The notes beneath the pieces were generated by a model, which searched no databases, was not told where the DNA came from, and saw only the letters and a program-made list of their open reading frames with translations. A stretch of DNA of 64,000 nucleotides from Streptomyces caelestis. Lineage in GTDB: Bacteria; Actinomycetota; Actinomycetes; Streptomycetales; Streptomycetaceae. How positions within the stretch are numbered: the first letter of the stretch is position 1; the number at the start of each line of letters is the position of its first letter. The DNA lies in the NCBI RefSeq assembly GCF_001279005.1, contig NZ_LGCN01000196.1:1-64000 (forward strand), written 5' to 3'. Below, in pieces: positions 44,748 to 52,546 of this stretch. A program made the position numbers and the translations under genes.

Positions 44748-45891
44748 TGGGCGCGAGGTCCGTTCCGGCGCCCCGGCGGCGTACCGCGACCAGGTCCGTA
44801 CGGGGCTCCTCGGGCGCGCTCCCGACGGGCTCCGCGGTCGCCGGACCGCACGCGCCGGAGCCCTCGTGCGAGCCGCAGCCGCCGCCCGCGCGGTGCTCGG
44901 GCAGCGTCACCTCGCCGGCGCCCTCCACCTCGAACCCGGCGTCCGCGATCATCTCCAGGTCGGCCTTGCCGGCCTGGCCCTCACTGGTGAGGTAGTCGCC
45001 GAGGAAGATCGAGTTGGCCAGGTGCAGCGCGAGCGGCTGCATCGTGCGCAGGTGCACCTCACGGCCGCCGGCGATCCGCACCTCGACGTCCGGGCAGACG
45101 AACCGCACCATCGCGAGGATCCTGAGGCACCGCTGCGGGGTCAGGTTCCACTCCTTGGCGAGCGGCGTCCCCTCGAACGGGATCAGGAAGTTGACCGGCA
45201 CCGAGTCCGGGTCCAGCTCGCGCAGCGAGAAGACCACGTCGACCAGGTCCTCGTCGGACTCCCCCATACCGGCGATCAGCCCGGAGCAGGCGGACAGACC
45301 GGCCGCGTGCGCCTTCCGCACGGTGTCCACCCGGTCGGCGTACGTGTGCGTGGACGTGATGTCCCCGTACGTCGACTCGGACGTGTTGAGGTTGTGGTTG
45401 TAGGCGTCCGCGCCCGCCTCCCGCAGCCGCTCCGCCTGGCCGTCGGAGAGCAGGCCGAGGCAGGCGCACACCTCGACGTCCTCGTGCCGCTCCTTGATGG
45501 CCTTGATGGTGTCGGAGACCCGGTCCACGTCACGGTCGGTCGGGCCCCGGCCGCTGGCCACCAGGCACACCCGCTTGGCGCCGCCCGCGAGTCCGGCGGC
45601 GGCCGCCTGCGACGCCTGGTCCGGCTTGAGCCAGGTGTACTTCAGGATGTCGGCCTTGGAGCCGAGCCGCTGCGAACAGTAGGAGCAGTCCTCCGGGCAC
45701 AGGCCGGACTTGAGGTTGACGAGATAGTTGAGTTTCACCCGTCGGTCGAACCAGTGCCGCCGCACCTTCCCGGCCGCGGCCACCACATCGAGCAGGTCGT
45801 CGTCGGACGTCGCGAGGACGGCCAGAGCTTCCCCGCGGGTCGGCGTCTCGCGCCGAAGCCCTTTGTCCACCAGCGTGTTCAGCAGGTCCAT
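44740..45891 (-). CDS. bioB: Biotin synthase (383 aa)
   Basis: Radical-SAM enzyme inserting sulfur into dethiobiotin. The 4Fe-4S site is [11 protein letters not shown] (CxxxCxxC, about residues 64-71). [30 protein letters not shown] and [11 protein letters not shown] are family motifs. The ATG at 45891 is typical. A C-terminal extension of about 55 residues after FEVEGAGE carries [14 protein letters not shown], two Cys and a His that could hold metal; it is not part of the core family. Divergent from bioF. Confidence 0.95.
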   Translation of the reverse strand: MDLLNTLVDKGLRRETPTRGEALAVLATSDDDLLDVVAAAGKVRRHWFDRRVKLNYLVNLKSGLCPEDCSYCSQRLGSKADILKYTWLKPDQASQAAAAGLAGGAKRVCLVASGRGPTDRDVDRVSDTIKAIKERHEDVEVCACLGLLSDGQAERLREAGADAYNHNLNTSESTYGDITSTHTYADRVDTVRKAHAAGLSACSGLIAGMGESDEDLVDVVFSLRELDPDSVPVNFLIPFEGTPLAKEWNLTPQRCLRILAMVRFVCPDVEVRIAGGREVHLRTMQPLALHLANSIFLGDYLTSEGQAGKADLEMIADAGFEVEGAGEVTLPEHRAGGGCGSHEGSGACGPATAEPVGSAPEEPRTDLVAVRRRGAGTDLAPNA

Positions 45892-45959
45892 GGGAGCTGA
45901 TCCTGTCCTACCCGACCCACCCGGGCCAAGGAGGGTTCGTACAACAGGGGCACTTCGAG

Positions 45960-45977
45960 GTGTGGGTATCGCCACAC
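45960..45977. promoter_or_regulatory. Dyad in the bioB/bioF divergent promoter
   Basis: GTGTGG (45960-45965) and CCACAC (45972-45977) form a symmetric site with a 6-bp centre midway between the divergent biotin genes. It is a candidate operator for a biotin repressor such as BioQ or BirA-type; it does not match a consensus I can confirm. Confidence 0.45.
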
Positions 45978-46038
45978 AGTGGTCCCTCCGGCCGCCCGCT
46001 ACTGTCTGTGCACTGCCTACAAAATCCCCGGAGGACCC

Positions 46039-47166
46039 ATGGCGTTCGGCTGGATCGACGAGCAGGCGGAACTGCGCCGCCGGGCCGGACTCGTACGCGC
46101 CCTGCGCCCCCGGGCCGCCGACACGCCCCTGCTCGATCTGGCGAGCAACGACTACCTGGGCCTGGCCCGGCACCCGGAGGTCACCGAGGGCGCCGCACGG
46201 GCCGCGCGGACCTGGGGCGGCGGATCGACGGGCTCCCGGCTCGTCACCGGCACCACCGAACTCCACGCCGAACTGGAACGCGAACTGGCCGGTTTCTGCG
46301 GCTTCGAGGCGGCCCTGGTCTTCTCCTCCGGCTACGCGGCCAACCTCGCCGCCGTCACCGCGCTGGCCCCGCACGGCTCCAGGATCGTCTCCGACGCGGG
46401 CAACCACGCCTCGCTGATCGACGGCTGCCGGCTGGCCCGCGGTACGACACGGGTCGCGGCGCACTCCGATCCCGACGCCGTGCGCAAGGCGCTGGACGGG
46501 CACCACGGGCCCGCGGTGGCGGTGTCCGACACGGTCTTCTCGGTGGACGGCGACGCCGCCCCGCTCACCGGGTTCGCCGCGGCGTGCCGGGAGCACGGCG
46601 CGGGTCTGGTGCTCGACGACGCGCACGGCCTCGGCGTGCTCGGCGACGGCGGGCGCGGGGCCCCGTACGCGGCGGGACTGGCGGGCGCCGACGACGTCGT
46701 CGTGACGGTGACGCTGTCCAAGTCTCTCGGCAGCCAGGGCGGAGCGGTGCTCGGCCCGGCCCGGGTGATCGAGCACCTGGTCAACGCGGCCCGGACGTTC
46801 ATCTTCGACACGGGGCTCGCCCCCGCCGCGGTCGGAGCGGCCCTGAGCGCCCTTCGGCTGCTGCGCCGTGAGCCGGGGCGCGCGGCACGGGCGGGCGAGG
46901 TGGCGCGGGAACTGCACTCCCGGCTGACGGCCACGGGCCTGGAAGCGGTGCGTCCGGACGCCGCGGTCGTCTCCGTGCGCGCTCCGTCCCCGGAGCAGGC
47001 CGTGCGGTGGGCGGCCGACTGCCGGGCGGCCGGCCTGTCCGTGGGCTGCTTCCGTCCCCCTTCCGTGCCCGACGGCGTCTCACGGCTCAGGCTGACCGCC
47101 CGCGCGGACCTTTCCGGGGCGGAGATCGAACGCGCTGTACGGGTGATCGGCGAGACGCGGCCATGA
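46039..47166 (+). CDS. bioF: 8-amino-7-oxononanoate synthase (375 aa)
   Basis: PLP alpha-oxoamine synthase joining pimeloyl thioester and alanine, the first dedicated step of biotin ring formation. Features are [36 protein letters not shown], the Asp motif [12 protein letters not shown] and the Schiff-base Lys in [16 protein letters not shown] at 46039 with GGAGG 4 bp upstream. Divergent from bioB-bioA-bioD. No bioC/bioH lies nearby, so the pimeloyl supply is encoded elsewhere. Confidence 0.94.
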   Translation: MAFGWIDEQAELRRRAGLVRALRPRAADTPLLDLASNDYLGLARHPEVTEGAARAARTWGGGSTGSRLVTGTTELHAELERELAGFCGFEAALVFSSGYAANLAAVTALAPHGSRIVSDAGNHASLIDGCRLARGTTRVAAHSDPDAVRKALDGHHGPAVAVSDTVFSVDGDAAPLTGFAAACREHGAGLVLDDAHGLGVLGDGGRGAPYAAGLAGADDVVVTVTLSKSLGSQGGAVLGPARVIEHLVNAARTFIFDTGLAPAAVGAALSALRLLRREPGRAARAGEVARELHSRLTATGLEAVRPDAAVVSVRAPSPEQAVRWAADCRAAGLSVGCFRPPSVPDGVSRLRLTARADLSGAEIERAVRVIGETRP

Positions 47167-47219
47167 GTCGGCGGGGCACGGCCGTGCGTCGCCCGATGAC
47201 GGGCCGACCGGTCGGGTCG

Positions 47220-47444
47220 TCAGCCGACCGCGGTCACGAACTCCGTCCAGCTGGCGGGGGAGAAGAGCAGCGCGGGCCCCGCCGGGTCCTTGGAGTCGCG
47301 CACGGCGAGCAGTCCGGCCAGGGGGCCGGCGACCGGCCTGGCCGTCTCGACGCAGTTGTTCGCCCCCGTGCTGTAGCTGCTGCGCAGCCACCCCGCATCG
47401 TGCACTGCGAGGCTGGAAGGGATGGTCCGAGGCGGTGCGGGCAT
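47220..47444 (-). CDS. DUF397 protein (74 aa)
   Basis: Small actinobacterial DUF397 protein with the family string WLRSSYSTGANNCVETA and ending FSPASWTEFV. In Streptomyces these are encoded next to an XRE-DUF5753 regulator and an anti-sigma-like ATPase. The regulator lies 9 bp upstream on the same strand, so the two are co-transcribed. Role: probable partner or antagonist of the XRE protein in developmental or antibiotic control. Confidence 0.88.
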   Translation of the reverse strand: MPAPPRTIPSSLAVHDAGWLRSSYSTGANNCVETARPVAGPLAGLLAVRDSKDPAGPALLFSPASWTEFVTAVG

Positions 47445-47453
47445 CGTGCCTCC

Positions 47454-48314
47454 TTACGCGCCGGCGGCTGCGCCGGCGATGAAATCCAACGAGTCCTCGG
47501 GTGAAAGGGCGTGGATCGAGAGGGCGTCGAAGGCCTCCGAGTACACCCGGAGGTCTTCTTTCCGCTCCAGGTGGAGGCTACTCGTCAGGTGGTCGAGAAC
47601 TACCACGTCCAGATCAGAAGTGCGCGAAAATGAAAAGATTACGAAAGGGCCGGTCATGCCGATGTGCGCGCCGGCGCCGAACGGCAGGACCTGCAACCGC
47701 ACGTGGGGGAGACGGGCCGCCTCGACCAGCCGGTTCAACTGGCGGGCCATCACGCCGGGGCCGCCGACCTCCCGGCGCAGCACGGCCTCGTCCAGGATCG
47801 CGCTCAGTTCCAGCGGCGGCGTCGCCCGCAGCACGTCCTGCCGGGCCAGCCGCACCTCCACCAGCGTGTCCAGGCGCTCCTCGGACGCGCCCTCCAGTGC
47901 CGCCTCCGTCACCGCGCGCGCGTACTCCGGGGTCTGCAGCAGCCCCGGGATCACCGTGGTCTCCAGGGTGCGCATCGCGCTCGCCTGCGACTCCAGGCTG
48001 ATGAAGTCCCGGTAGGTCGGCGGCAGCACACCGCGGTAGGCGTGCCACCAGTGGTGCCGGTCGTCCCCGTCGCCGGAGCCCGACAGCACCAGCAGCAACT
48101 CCCGCAGCTGCGGGTCGGCCACGCCGTAGACGTCGAGCAGCAGCCGCACGTCGGGCGGTTTCACCCCGCTGGCTCCCGTCTCGATCCGGCTCACCTTCGA
48201 CTGGTGCCAGCCCGCCAGCCGGGCCGCCTCGCCGCTGGTGAGTCCCGCGGAGGTGCGCAGCGCGCGCAGTTCGGCGCCCAGTTTCCGGCGGCGCACCGCG
48301 GGGCCGTGCTGCAT
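47454..48314 (-). CDS. XRE-type regulator with DUF5753 domain (286 aa)
   Basis: N-terminal HTH_31/XRE domain (LRTSAGLTSGEAARLAGWHQ, about residues 19-38, then SKVSRIETGASG) followed by a DUF5753 domain (about 100-280, IPGLLQTPEYARAV and VLPFGAGAHIGMTGPFVIF). WhiJ-like family, many paralogues per Streptomyces genome. Divergent from an anti-sigma-like ATPase. Ligand unknown. Confidence 0.92.
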   Translation of the reverse strand: MQHGPAVRRRKLGAELRALRTSAGLTSGEAARLAGWHQSKVSRIETGASGVKPPDVRLLLDVYGVADPQLRELLLVLSGSGDGDDRHHWWHAYRGVLPPTYRDFISLESQASAMRTLETTVIPGLLQTPEYARAVTEAALEGASEERLDTLVEVRLARQDVLRATPPLELSAILDEAVLRREVGGPGVMARQLNRLVEAARLPHVRLQVLPFGAGAHIGMTGPFVIFSFSRTSDLDVVVLDHLTSSLHLERKEDLRVYSEAFDALSIHALSPEDSLDFIAGAAAGA

Positions 48315-48525
48315 GGACTTCTCCTTACTCCTTCCGGGCCGCCCGGATACGGTCTCCCGTCGCAGAGTTCACCGCTTTGAGCGACAGATATATGCACATC
48401 TTGGTGGATCGCCGTCCTGCGCCGTGCGGTGATGGCAGTCTGGCGGCGAAGCACCAGTGCGGGACCGTACTCGAACCATCCGCTCCGTGTCGGACTGCGG
48501 CCCGTGGGAAAGGGACGACGTCGCC
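48315..48525. other. Divergent promoter between XRE and anti-sigma-like ATPase genes
   Basis: Includes an AT-rich patch (GACAGATATATGCACATC, about 48383-48400) that is unusual for this GC-rich genome and a likely promoter core for one or both genes. Confidence 0.45.
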
Positions 48526-48987
48526 ATGGCAGACCATCTGGAAGCATCCGTCACTCTGCCGAGCGATCCCGCCTCGGTCGCGGCCGCCCGTGCCCATGCG
48601 GTGGGCACGCTGGAGGAATGGGGCATGCCGGCGGACGCGGAACTGTGCGACACCGTCCGGCTGATCGTCTCCGAACTCGCCACCAACGCGGTGCAGCACA
48701 CGTTCGGGCAGTCGCCCACGTTCACGGTGGACGTCGTCCTGGTCCGTGACGAACGGGTGCACATCGGCGTCACGGACAGTCACCCGCGGTTCCCCAAGCG
48801 GCTGCCCGCGGCGGTCCAGCAGGACAACGGCCGCGGGCTGGTCATCATCCGCTGGCTGGCCGTGGAGTGCGGCGGCAGGCTCAGGATCAGCCCCACCCGG
48901 GAGGGCGGCAAGACCGTGTCGGTGGAACTCCCGTGGACCGTCCGGGCCGCCGAAGCGGTCACGGCGGCCGGGCGGCAGGAGCAGTAG
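48526..48987 (+). CDS. Anti-sigma-factor-like ATP-binding protein (HATPase, RsbW type) (153 aa)
   Basis: GHKL ATPase fold: N-box LIVSELATNAVQHTFG (about residues 47-62), G1 VHIGVTDSHPRF and G2 NGRGLVIIRWLA. These proteins bind sigma factors or anti-anti-sigma factors as serine kinases. Starts at ATG 48526 by homology; a GTG at 48457 would add 23 residues. Third member of the DUF397/XRE/ATPase set, which resembles Streptomyces conservon-like modules. Confidence 0.88.
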   Translation: MADHLEASVTLPSDPASVAAARAHAVGTLEEWGMPADAELCDTVRLIVSELATNAVQHTFGQSPTFTVDVVLVRDERVHIGVTDSHPRFPKRLPAAVQQDNGRGLVIIRWLAVECGGRLRISPTREGGKTVSVELPWTVRAAEAVTAAGRQEQ

Positions 48988-48989
48988 CC

Positions 48990-49019
48990 GGGCGGCGGCG
49001 CCCCGGGGCGCCGCCGCCC
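48990..49019. terminator. 30-bp perfect palindrome between convergent genes
   Basis: GGGCGGCGGCGCCCC (48990-49004) is followed immediately by its reverse complement (49005-49019). It lies within 38 bp separating convergent stops and should act as a two-way terminator. Confidence 0.7.
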
Positions 49020-49024
49020 CGAGG

Positions 49025-49498
49025 TCACTTCACCCGTCCGTACCAGACGTTGGAGGTCCAGATCTTCTGCAGGCGCACCACGTCCCCGGTCTTCGGGGCG
49101 TGCCAGATCTTCCCCTTACCCGCGTAGATGCCGACGTGGTAGACGTAGCTGCCCGAATGGAAGAACACCAGGTCTCCCGCCCTGCGGCTCCCGGCGGAGA
49201 TGTGGCGCGTCTTGTTGTACTGCTGGGCGGCGGTGCGCGGCAGCTTCTTGCCCGCCTTCTTGAACGAGTACAGCGTCAGGCCCGAGCAGTCGAACCTGTA
49301 CGGCCCCGTGGCGCCCCACCTGTAGGGCGCGCCCTTCTTGGAGGCGGCGATGTTCAGCGCCTTGGTGGCCGTGCTCGCCGCGGCCGCCTCCGAGGCGGCT
49401 CCGGGGACCACGAGGGAGCCGCCCACGGCGGCCAGGGTGAGGGCCGAGGCCGTGCCGGCCCGGGCCATGAGAGACGGGACACGATTGAGCGCAGTCAT
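49025..49498 (-). CDS. Secreted NlpC/P60 peptidoglycan hydrolase (157 aa)
   Basis: Short cell-wall endopeptidase cutting peptide cross-links outside the cell. Signal peptide in residues 1-40 (ALTLAAVGGSLVVPGAASEA). Catalytic Cys in RFDCSGLTLYSF (about residue 70), His in YHVGIYAGKGK, and a polar third residue in IWHAPKTGD. There is no extra binding domain. The ATG at 49498 follows AAGG. The leader upstream forms a c-di-AMP riboswitch, tying wall hydrolysis to c-di-AMP level. Confidence 0.92.
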   Translation of the reverse strand: MTALNRVPSLMARAGTASALTLAAVGGSLVVPGAASEAAAASTATKALNIAASKKGAPYRWGATGPYRFDCSGLTLYSFKKAGKKLPRTAAQQYNKTRHISAGSRRAGDLVFFHSGSYVYHVGIYAGKGKIWHAPKTGDVVRLQKIWTSNVWYGRVK

Positions 49499-49507
49499 GC
49501 GCAACCC

Positions 49508-49710
49508 TTCGTCAGCCGCCTGTGAAGGATGACCTGTCGGATTCGGGCTGGCGAAGTGGCCCGGCCGCACGTGTGCGGCTTCACCCCAAGGACTGCTCGG
49601 AACTGACGTCCCGGCGGCCCGTCGTGCTTGGGTCCTCCACTCCTGCCGATCCACTCCTGTCGACCGGTCATCCAGGCGGCGGCAGGACTCGGCGTCCGCC
49701 CGGATCGCCC
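49508..49710 (-). promoter_or_regulatory. Cyclic di-AMP (ydaO-yuaA) riboswitch
   Basis: Minus-strand leader of the NlpC/P60 gene carries the class hallmarks in order: CCGGTCGACAGGAGTGGATC, GGAGGACCCAAGCACGAC, CCTTGGGGTGAAGCC, CCCGAATCCGACAGGTCAT and, at the 3' edge, AGGCGGCTGACGAAGG just before the gene. This agrees with the RF00379-type aptamers known upstream of rpf and NlpC/P60 genes in Streptomyces. Family-wide, c-di-AMP binding turns expression down. The 5' border is approximate. Confidence 0.82.
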
Positions 49711-50037
49711 CGCCGCGGCGGCGGGGTCTTGTCGTCAGTCAGGGATCTTGGCTCATGACGCGATCGAAATCCCAACGGAACGTGGGGTTTGTGTTGTTAC
49801 TCACCACTCATCCGTTCGGGTGGACACCCCCCTGTTCGGACTCCCGCCGGAGCCCGGAGGAGCCGCGGACCAGGGGAGAAAAGGACCGTTCCGGTGGTGC
49901 GGTACGCGCGTCGCGCAACTCCGAGGGCCCGAAAACAGCAGGTTCGTCTACGCCGGACGGGGGTACGCCGTTTGGTCCGTTTCAACCCCGGCCGGGGCGC
50001 GCCGCCGGCCGGGACCGCCGCCCGGGACCCGCGGGCG
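49711..50037. other. Intergenic region upstream of the riboswitch
   Basis: About 330 bp with no convincing gene. It includes a GC hairpin (CCCCGCCGC / GCGGCGGGG near 49709-49727) at the 5' edge of the riboswitch. The NlpC promoter should lie at about 49730-49800 on the minus strand. Confidence 0.5.
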
Positions 50038-50346
50038 TCAACTGCCGGGGTCCGGCGGCAGCGTGACCCGGGCCGTGCGCCGTTCGCCGTCCAGCACCCG
50101 CAGGGCCCGGGCCAGCGTGCCGGAGTGCAGTTCGCGCTCGCCGCGCCGGTGCATCAGGGTCAGCGCGTCGCGCAGCGCGACGGCCTTGCCGACCAGTGCC
50201 TGGGCGGCGCGCAGTCCGCGATAGGTGTCACCGCCCAGGGCCGGGTTGATCCGGCCGAGCAGGTCGACGGCCTCGAGATAACGGTCGATCAACTCGGCCT
50301 CCGCGCGGGTCAGCGCGGGCAGCGGCGGCAGCTCCGGTGGCAGCAT
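50038..50346 (-). CDS. Small hypothetical protein downstream of the clpP-like gene (102 aa)
   Basis: Not recognised. Helical, charged protein (LTRAEAELIDRYLEAVDLLG, GLRAAQALVGKAVALRDAL) with no membrane segment. The ATG at 50346 lies 7 bp after the clpP-like stop; an alternative start at 50364 overlaps that gene. Probable operon partner of the ClpP-like protein. Confidence 0.7.
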   Translation of the reverse strand: MLPPELPPLPALTRAEAELIDRYLEAVDLLGRINPALGGDTYRGLRAAQALVGKAVALRDALTLMHRRGERELHSGTLARALRVLDGERRTARVTLPPDPGS

Positions 50347-50353
50347 CCGCGGC

Positions 50354-50989
50354 TCACCTCGCACCGGAGGCGGGGGACACGCTCCTGCGGTCGGGCACGA
50401 TCCGGTCCGCCAGCCCGTACTCCACCGCCGCCCGCGCGTCGAGGACCGTGTCCCGCTCGATGTCCGCCCGGACCCGCTCCGCGCTGCGGCCGGTGTGCCG
50501 GACCAGGATCTCCTCCATCCGCGACCGGACCCGGAGCAACTCCTCGGCCCGGATCGCCAGATCGCTGGTCTGTCCCTCCACCGGCTCCGGGAGGGAGGGC
50601 TGGCGGAGCACCAGGCGTGAGCCGGGCAGCAGCATGCGCTTTCCCGGGGCGCCGGCGGCCAGCAGCAGCGCGGCGGCGCCCTCCGCCTGGCCCAGGCAGA
50701 TGGTCTCCACGTCGCAGGAGACGTAGCGCAGCGTGTCGTAGATCGCCGACATGGCGTGGAAGGAGCCGCCCGGGGAGTTGACGTAGAGCGAGATGTCCCG
50801 GTCGGGGGAGTGGTGCTCCAGGTACATGAACTGCGCCATCACGTCGTTCGCGGAGGTCTCGTCGATCCGTGTCCCGAGGATGACGATCCGCTCCTCGAGC
50901 AGCTTCGAGTAGGGGTCCGTCGTCCGGTTCCCGGACGCTGTGCGTTCGGTGAGCTCGGGCAGGACGTGGCGGGCGGACGGTCGGGTCAT
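50354..50989 (-). CDS. ClpP-like protein with degenerate catalytic triad (211 aa)
   Basis: Overall ClpP fold is clear ([63 protein letters not shown]). The Ser that should stand in the ASMG motif is replaced by Gly104, and the His of the IHQP motif is Arg129; only Asp180 remains. It is therefore unlikely to be a peptidase and may cap or modulate an active ClpP ring. ATG at 50989 with AGGAGG upstream. Divergent from a Phd-type antitoxin and upstream of a small helical protein. Confidence 0.88.
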   Translation of the reverse strand: MTRPSARHVLPELTERTASGNRTTDPYSKLLEERIVILGTRIDETSANDVMAQFMYLEHHSPDRDISLYVNSPGGSFHAMSAIYDTLRYVSCDVETICLGQAEGAAALLLAAGAPGKRMLLPGSRLVLRQPSLPEPVEGQTSDLAIRAEELLRVRSRMEEILVRHTGRSAERVRADIERDTVLDARAAVEYGLADRIVPDRRSVSPASGAR

Positions 50990-51044
50990 GAGGGCCCTCC
51001 TGTCTGGTCGTCTCTGTAAAAAATGTACAGGACGTACGTGACGT

Positions 51045-51050
51045 TATGAT
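51045..51050 (+). promoter_or_regulatory. -10 box of a probable leaderless antitoxin transcript
   Basis: TATGAT is a near-perfect -10 hexamer exactly six bases before the ATG at 51057, with no Shine-Dalgarno. The palindrome ACGTACGT (51032-51039) sits just upstream and could be the antitoxin's own operator. Confidence 0.6.
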
Positions 51051-51056
51051 GGGTTC

Positions 51057-51344
51057 ATGGCCTACGAGATTCCGGTTACCCAAGCCAGGGCTGAGCTCGC
51101 CGACCTCATCAACCGTGTGGTGTACGGCGGTGAGCGCGTCGTCGTGACCCGGCACGGAAAGCCCCTCGTCGCCCTCGTCTCCGCCGATGACCTGCGACGA
51201 CTCGAAGAACTCGGGGAGGCGCGGGAGCCGGTCGAGGAGCAGGTGATCAGCACGGTGGCCGGCGTCCGCGAGGTCGCGTCCGCTCCCCGCGAACGGCAGC
51301 GTTTCGGCATCGCGGCGGAGCACCGGGGGACGGCCGGTTCGTAA
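51057..51344 (+). CDS. Phd/YefM-type antitoxin (95 aa)
   Basis: N-terminal Phd/YefM DNA-binding fold: EIPVTQARAELADLINRVVY, then GERVVVTRHGKPLVALVS. A C-terminal disordered tail would bind a toxin. No RelE/Doc-type toxin gene follows; the next feature is a long terminator hairpin, so it is an orphan here. It could regulate the divergent ClpP-like gene. Confidence 0.88.
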   Translation: MAYEIPVTQARAELADLINRVVYGGERVVVTRHGKPLVALVSADDLRRLEELGEAREPVEEQVISTVAGVREVASAPRERQRFGIAAEHRGTAGS

Positions 51345-51346
51345 GC

Positions 51347-51408
51347 CCTCGCGGCAAAACCGTGCACCCCCGTCCACCTCGGAGGGGGTGCACGGTTTTG
51401 CCGCGAGG
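51347..51408. terminator. Very long two-way terminator hairpin
   Basis: Perfect 25-bp inverted arms (51347-51371 and 51384-51408) with a 12-nt loop GTCCACCTCGGA. The stem includes GCAAAAC paired with GTTTTGC. It starts 3 bp after the antitoxin stop and ends 30 bp before the convergent membrane gene's stop. Confidence 0.85.
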
Positions 51409-51437
51409 CCCGGGACCGGCCGTCGAGCGGCCCGCGG

Positions 51438-52439
51438 TCAGCCGGCGGGGACCGGTTCGCGCCCGGACGCGGACCGCGCGCTCCTCGTACGCTCCTTCAG
51501 CGCGCCGCCGACCAGTACGGCGCCCAGGCCCAGTGCGGCCCACCAGGTCAGCGTCAGGGCGGGCCCGGCCGCCCCCGCGCCGTCGAAGAAGGACACCGAG
51601 CGCAGCAGCGACACGCCCGCCCCCGGCGGCAGCCACCGGCCGATCGCCCCGGCCGGCTCGGGCAGCATCTCCGGCGCCGAGGACGCCCCCGAGAAGGGGT
51701 TGCCGAGCAGCATGATCACCAAGCCGCCGAGCGCGATGCCCGCCCGTCCGAGCAGCGCCGCGAGTCCGGCGACCGTCGCCCCCATGGCCAGCGCGGCCAG
51801 CGCGAAGGTACCGGCCACCGTCCACAGGTTCCCCGGAACGGCGTCCAGCCAGCTGTGCGCCAGCGCCGCGGCCGCCGCGCCCACCAGGGTGGCGGAACCG
51901 GCCAGCGCGGCCACCGCGCGGGCGCCGCGCAGCCCCAGCAGCGTCACCGCGGCCCCGGCGCCGATCCCGGCCAGGGCCAGCGGCAGCACGCTCGCGCTCA
52001 GGACCGCGCCGCGCGGATCCCCCTCGGCGGCGGGCACCACGTCCACGGTGGTGACCCGGCTGCCGGAGGCGGCGGCCTGCTGGGTCACCGCCTGCTGCAG
52101 CAGCTGGGCCACGACCGGGCTCGCGGCGGACGCGGTGAGCAGTTTCGGTCCCTGCCCGGTGACGACGACCGCGCCGTAGACCTCGCGGTTCTCGACCGCT
52201 TCCCGGGCGGCGGCCTCGTCGGCGTAGTGGTGGAGGTCGAAGGCGCCCTCCTGGTGCTCCAGGCGCTGTTCCACCGGTGCGGTCGCGGCGGTGGGGCCGG
52301 CCACGCCGAGCGGCAGGTCGCGGGGCGCCGTACGGGCCGCGGGCCAGGCGAAGGCCCAGAGCGCCAGCGCCACCAGGGCGGGGATCAGCAGCGTCACGGC
52401 GACGACGCGACGGTGCGGCGACGGTGTCGAGAGGGACAT
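51438..52439 (-). CDS. ABC-2-like membrane protein divergent from TetR (333 aa)
   Basis: One N-terminal helix (VVAVTLLIPALVALALWAFA, residues 12-31), an outside domain of about 120 residues, then five to six helices from about residue 155 (LPLALAGIGAGAAVTLLGLR, FALAALAMGATVAGLAALLG and GIALGGLVIMLLGNPFSG). This is the layout of ABC-2/DUF3533 (YhgE-type) membrane proteins. ATG at 52439 with GGAG upstream. Probably an efflux or export component controlled by the divergent TetR regulator. Confidence 0.78.
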   Translation of the reverse strand: MSLSTPSPHRRVVAVTLLIPALVALALWAFAWPAARTAPRDLPLGVAGPTAATAPVEQRLEHQEGAFDLHHYADEAAAREAVENREVYGAVVVTGQGPKLLTASAASPVVAQLLQQAVTQQAAASGSRVTTVDVVPAAEGDPRGAVLSASVLPLALAGIGAGAAVTLLGLRGARAVAALAGSATLVGAAAAALAHSWLDAVPGNLWTVAGTFALAALAMGATVAGLAALLGRAGIALGGLVIMLLGNPFSGASSAPEMLPEPAGAIGRWLPPGAGVSLLRSVSFFDGAGAAGPALTLTWWAALGLGAVLVGGALKERTRSARSASGREPVPAG

Positions 52440-52468
52440 GAGGACTCCGGAGATCAAAAAGAAGGATC

Positions 52469-52537
52469 GTTCGTTTTAGGTTCACCGTCACCGTCCCGCT
52501 CCGTCCGCTCCTTGTCAAGAAGGAATGTTCGTTTTAG
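52469..52537. promoter_or_regulatory. Two direct copies of GTTCGTTTTAG in the TetR divergent promoter
   Basis: GTTCGTTTTAG occurs at 52469-52479 and 52527-52537. One is near the membrane gene start and one 10 bp before the TetR start. Likely operator half-sites or overlapping promoter elements for TetR control of both genes. Confidence 0.6.
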
Positions 52538-52546
52538 ATTGCGGCC

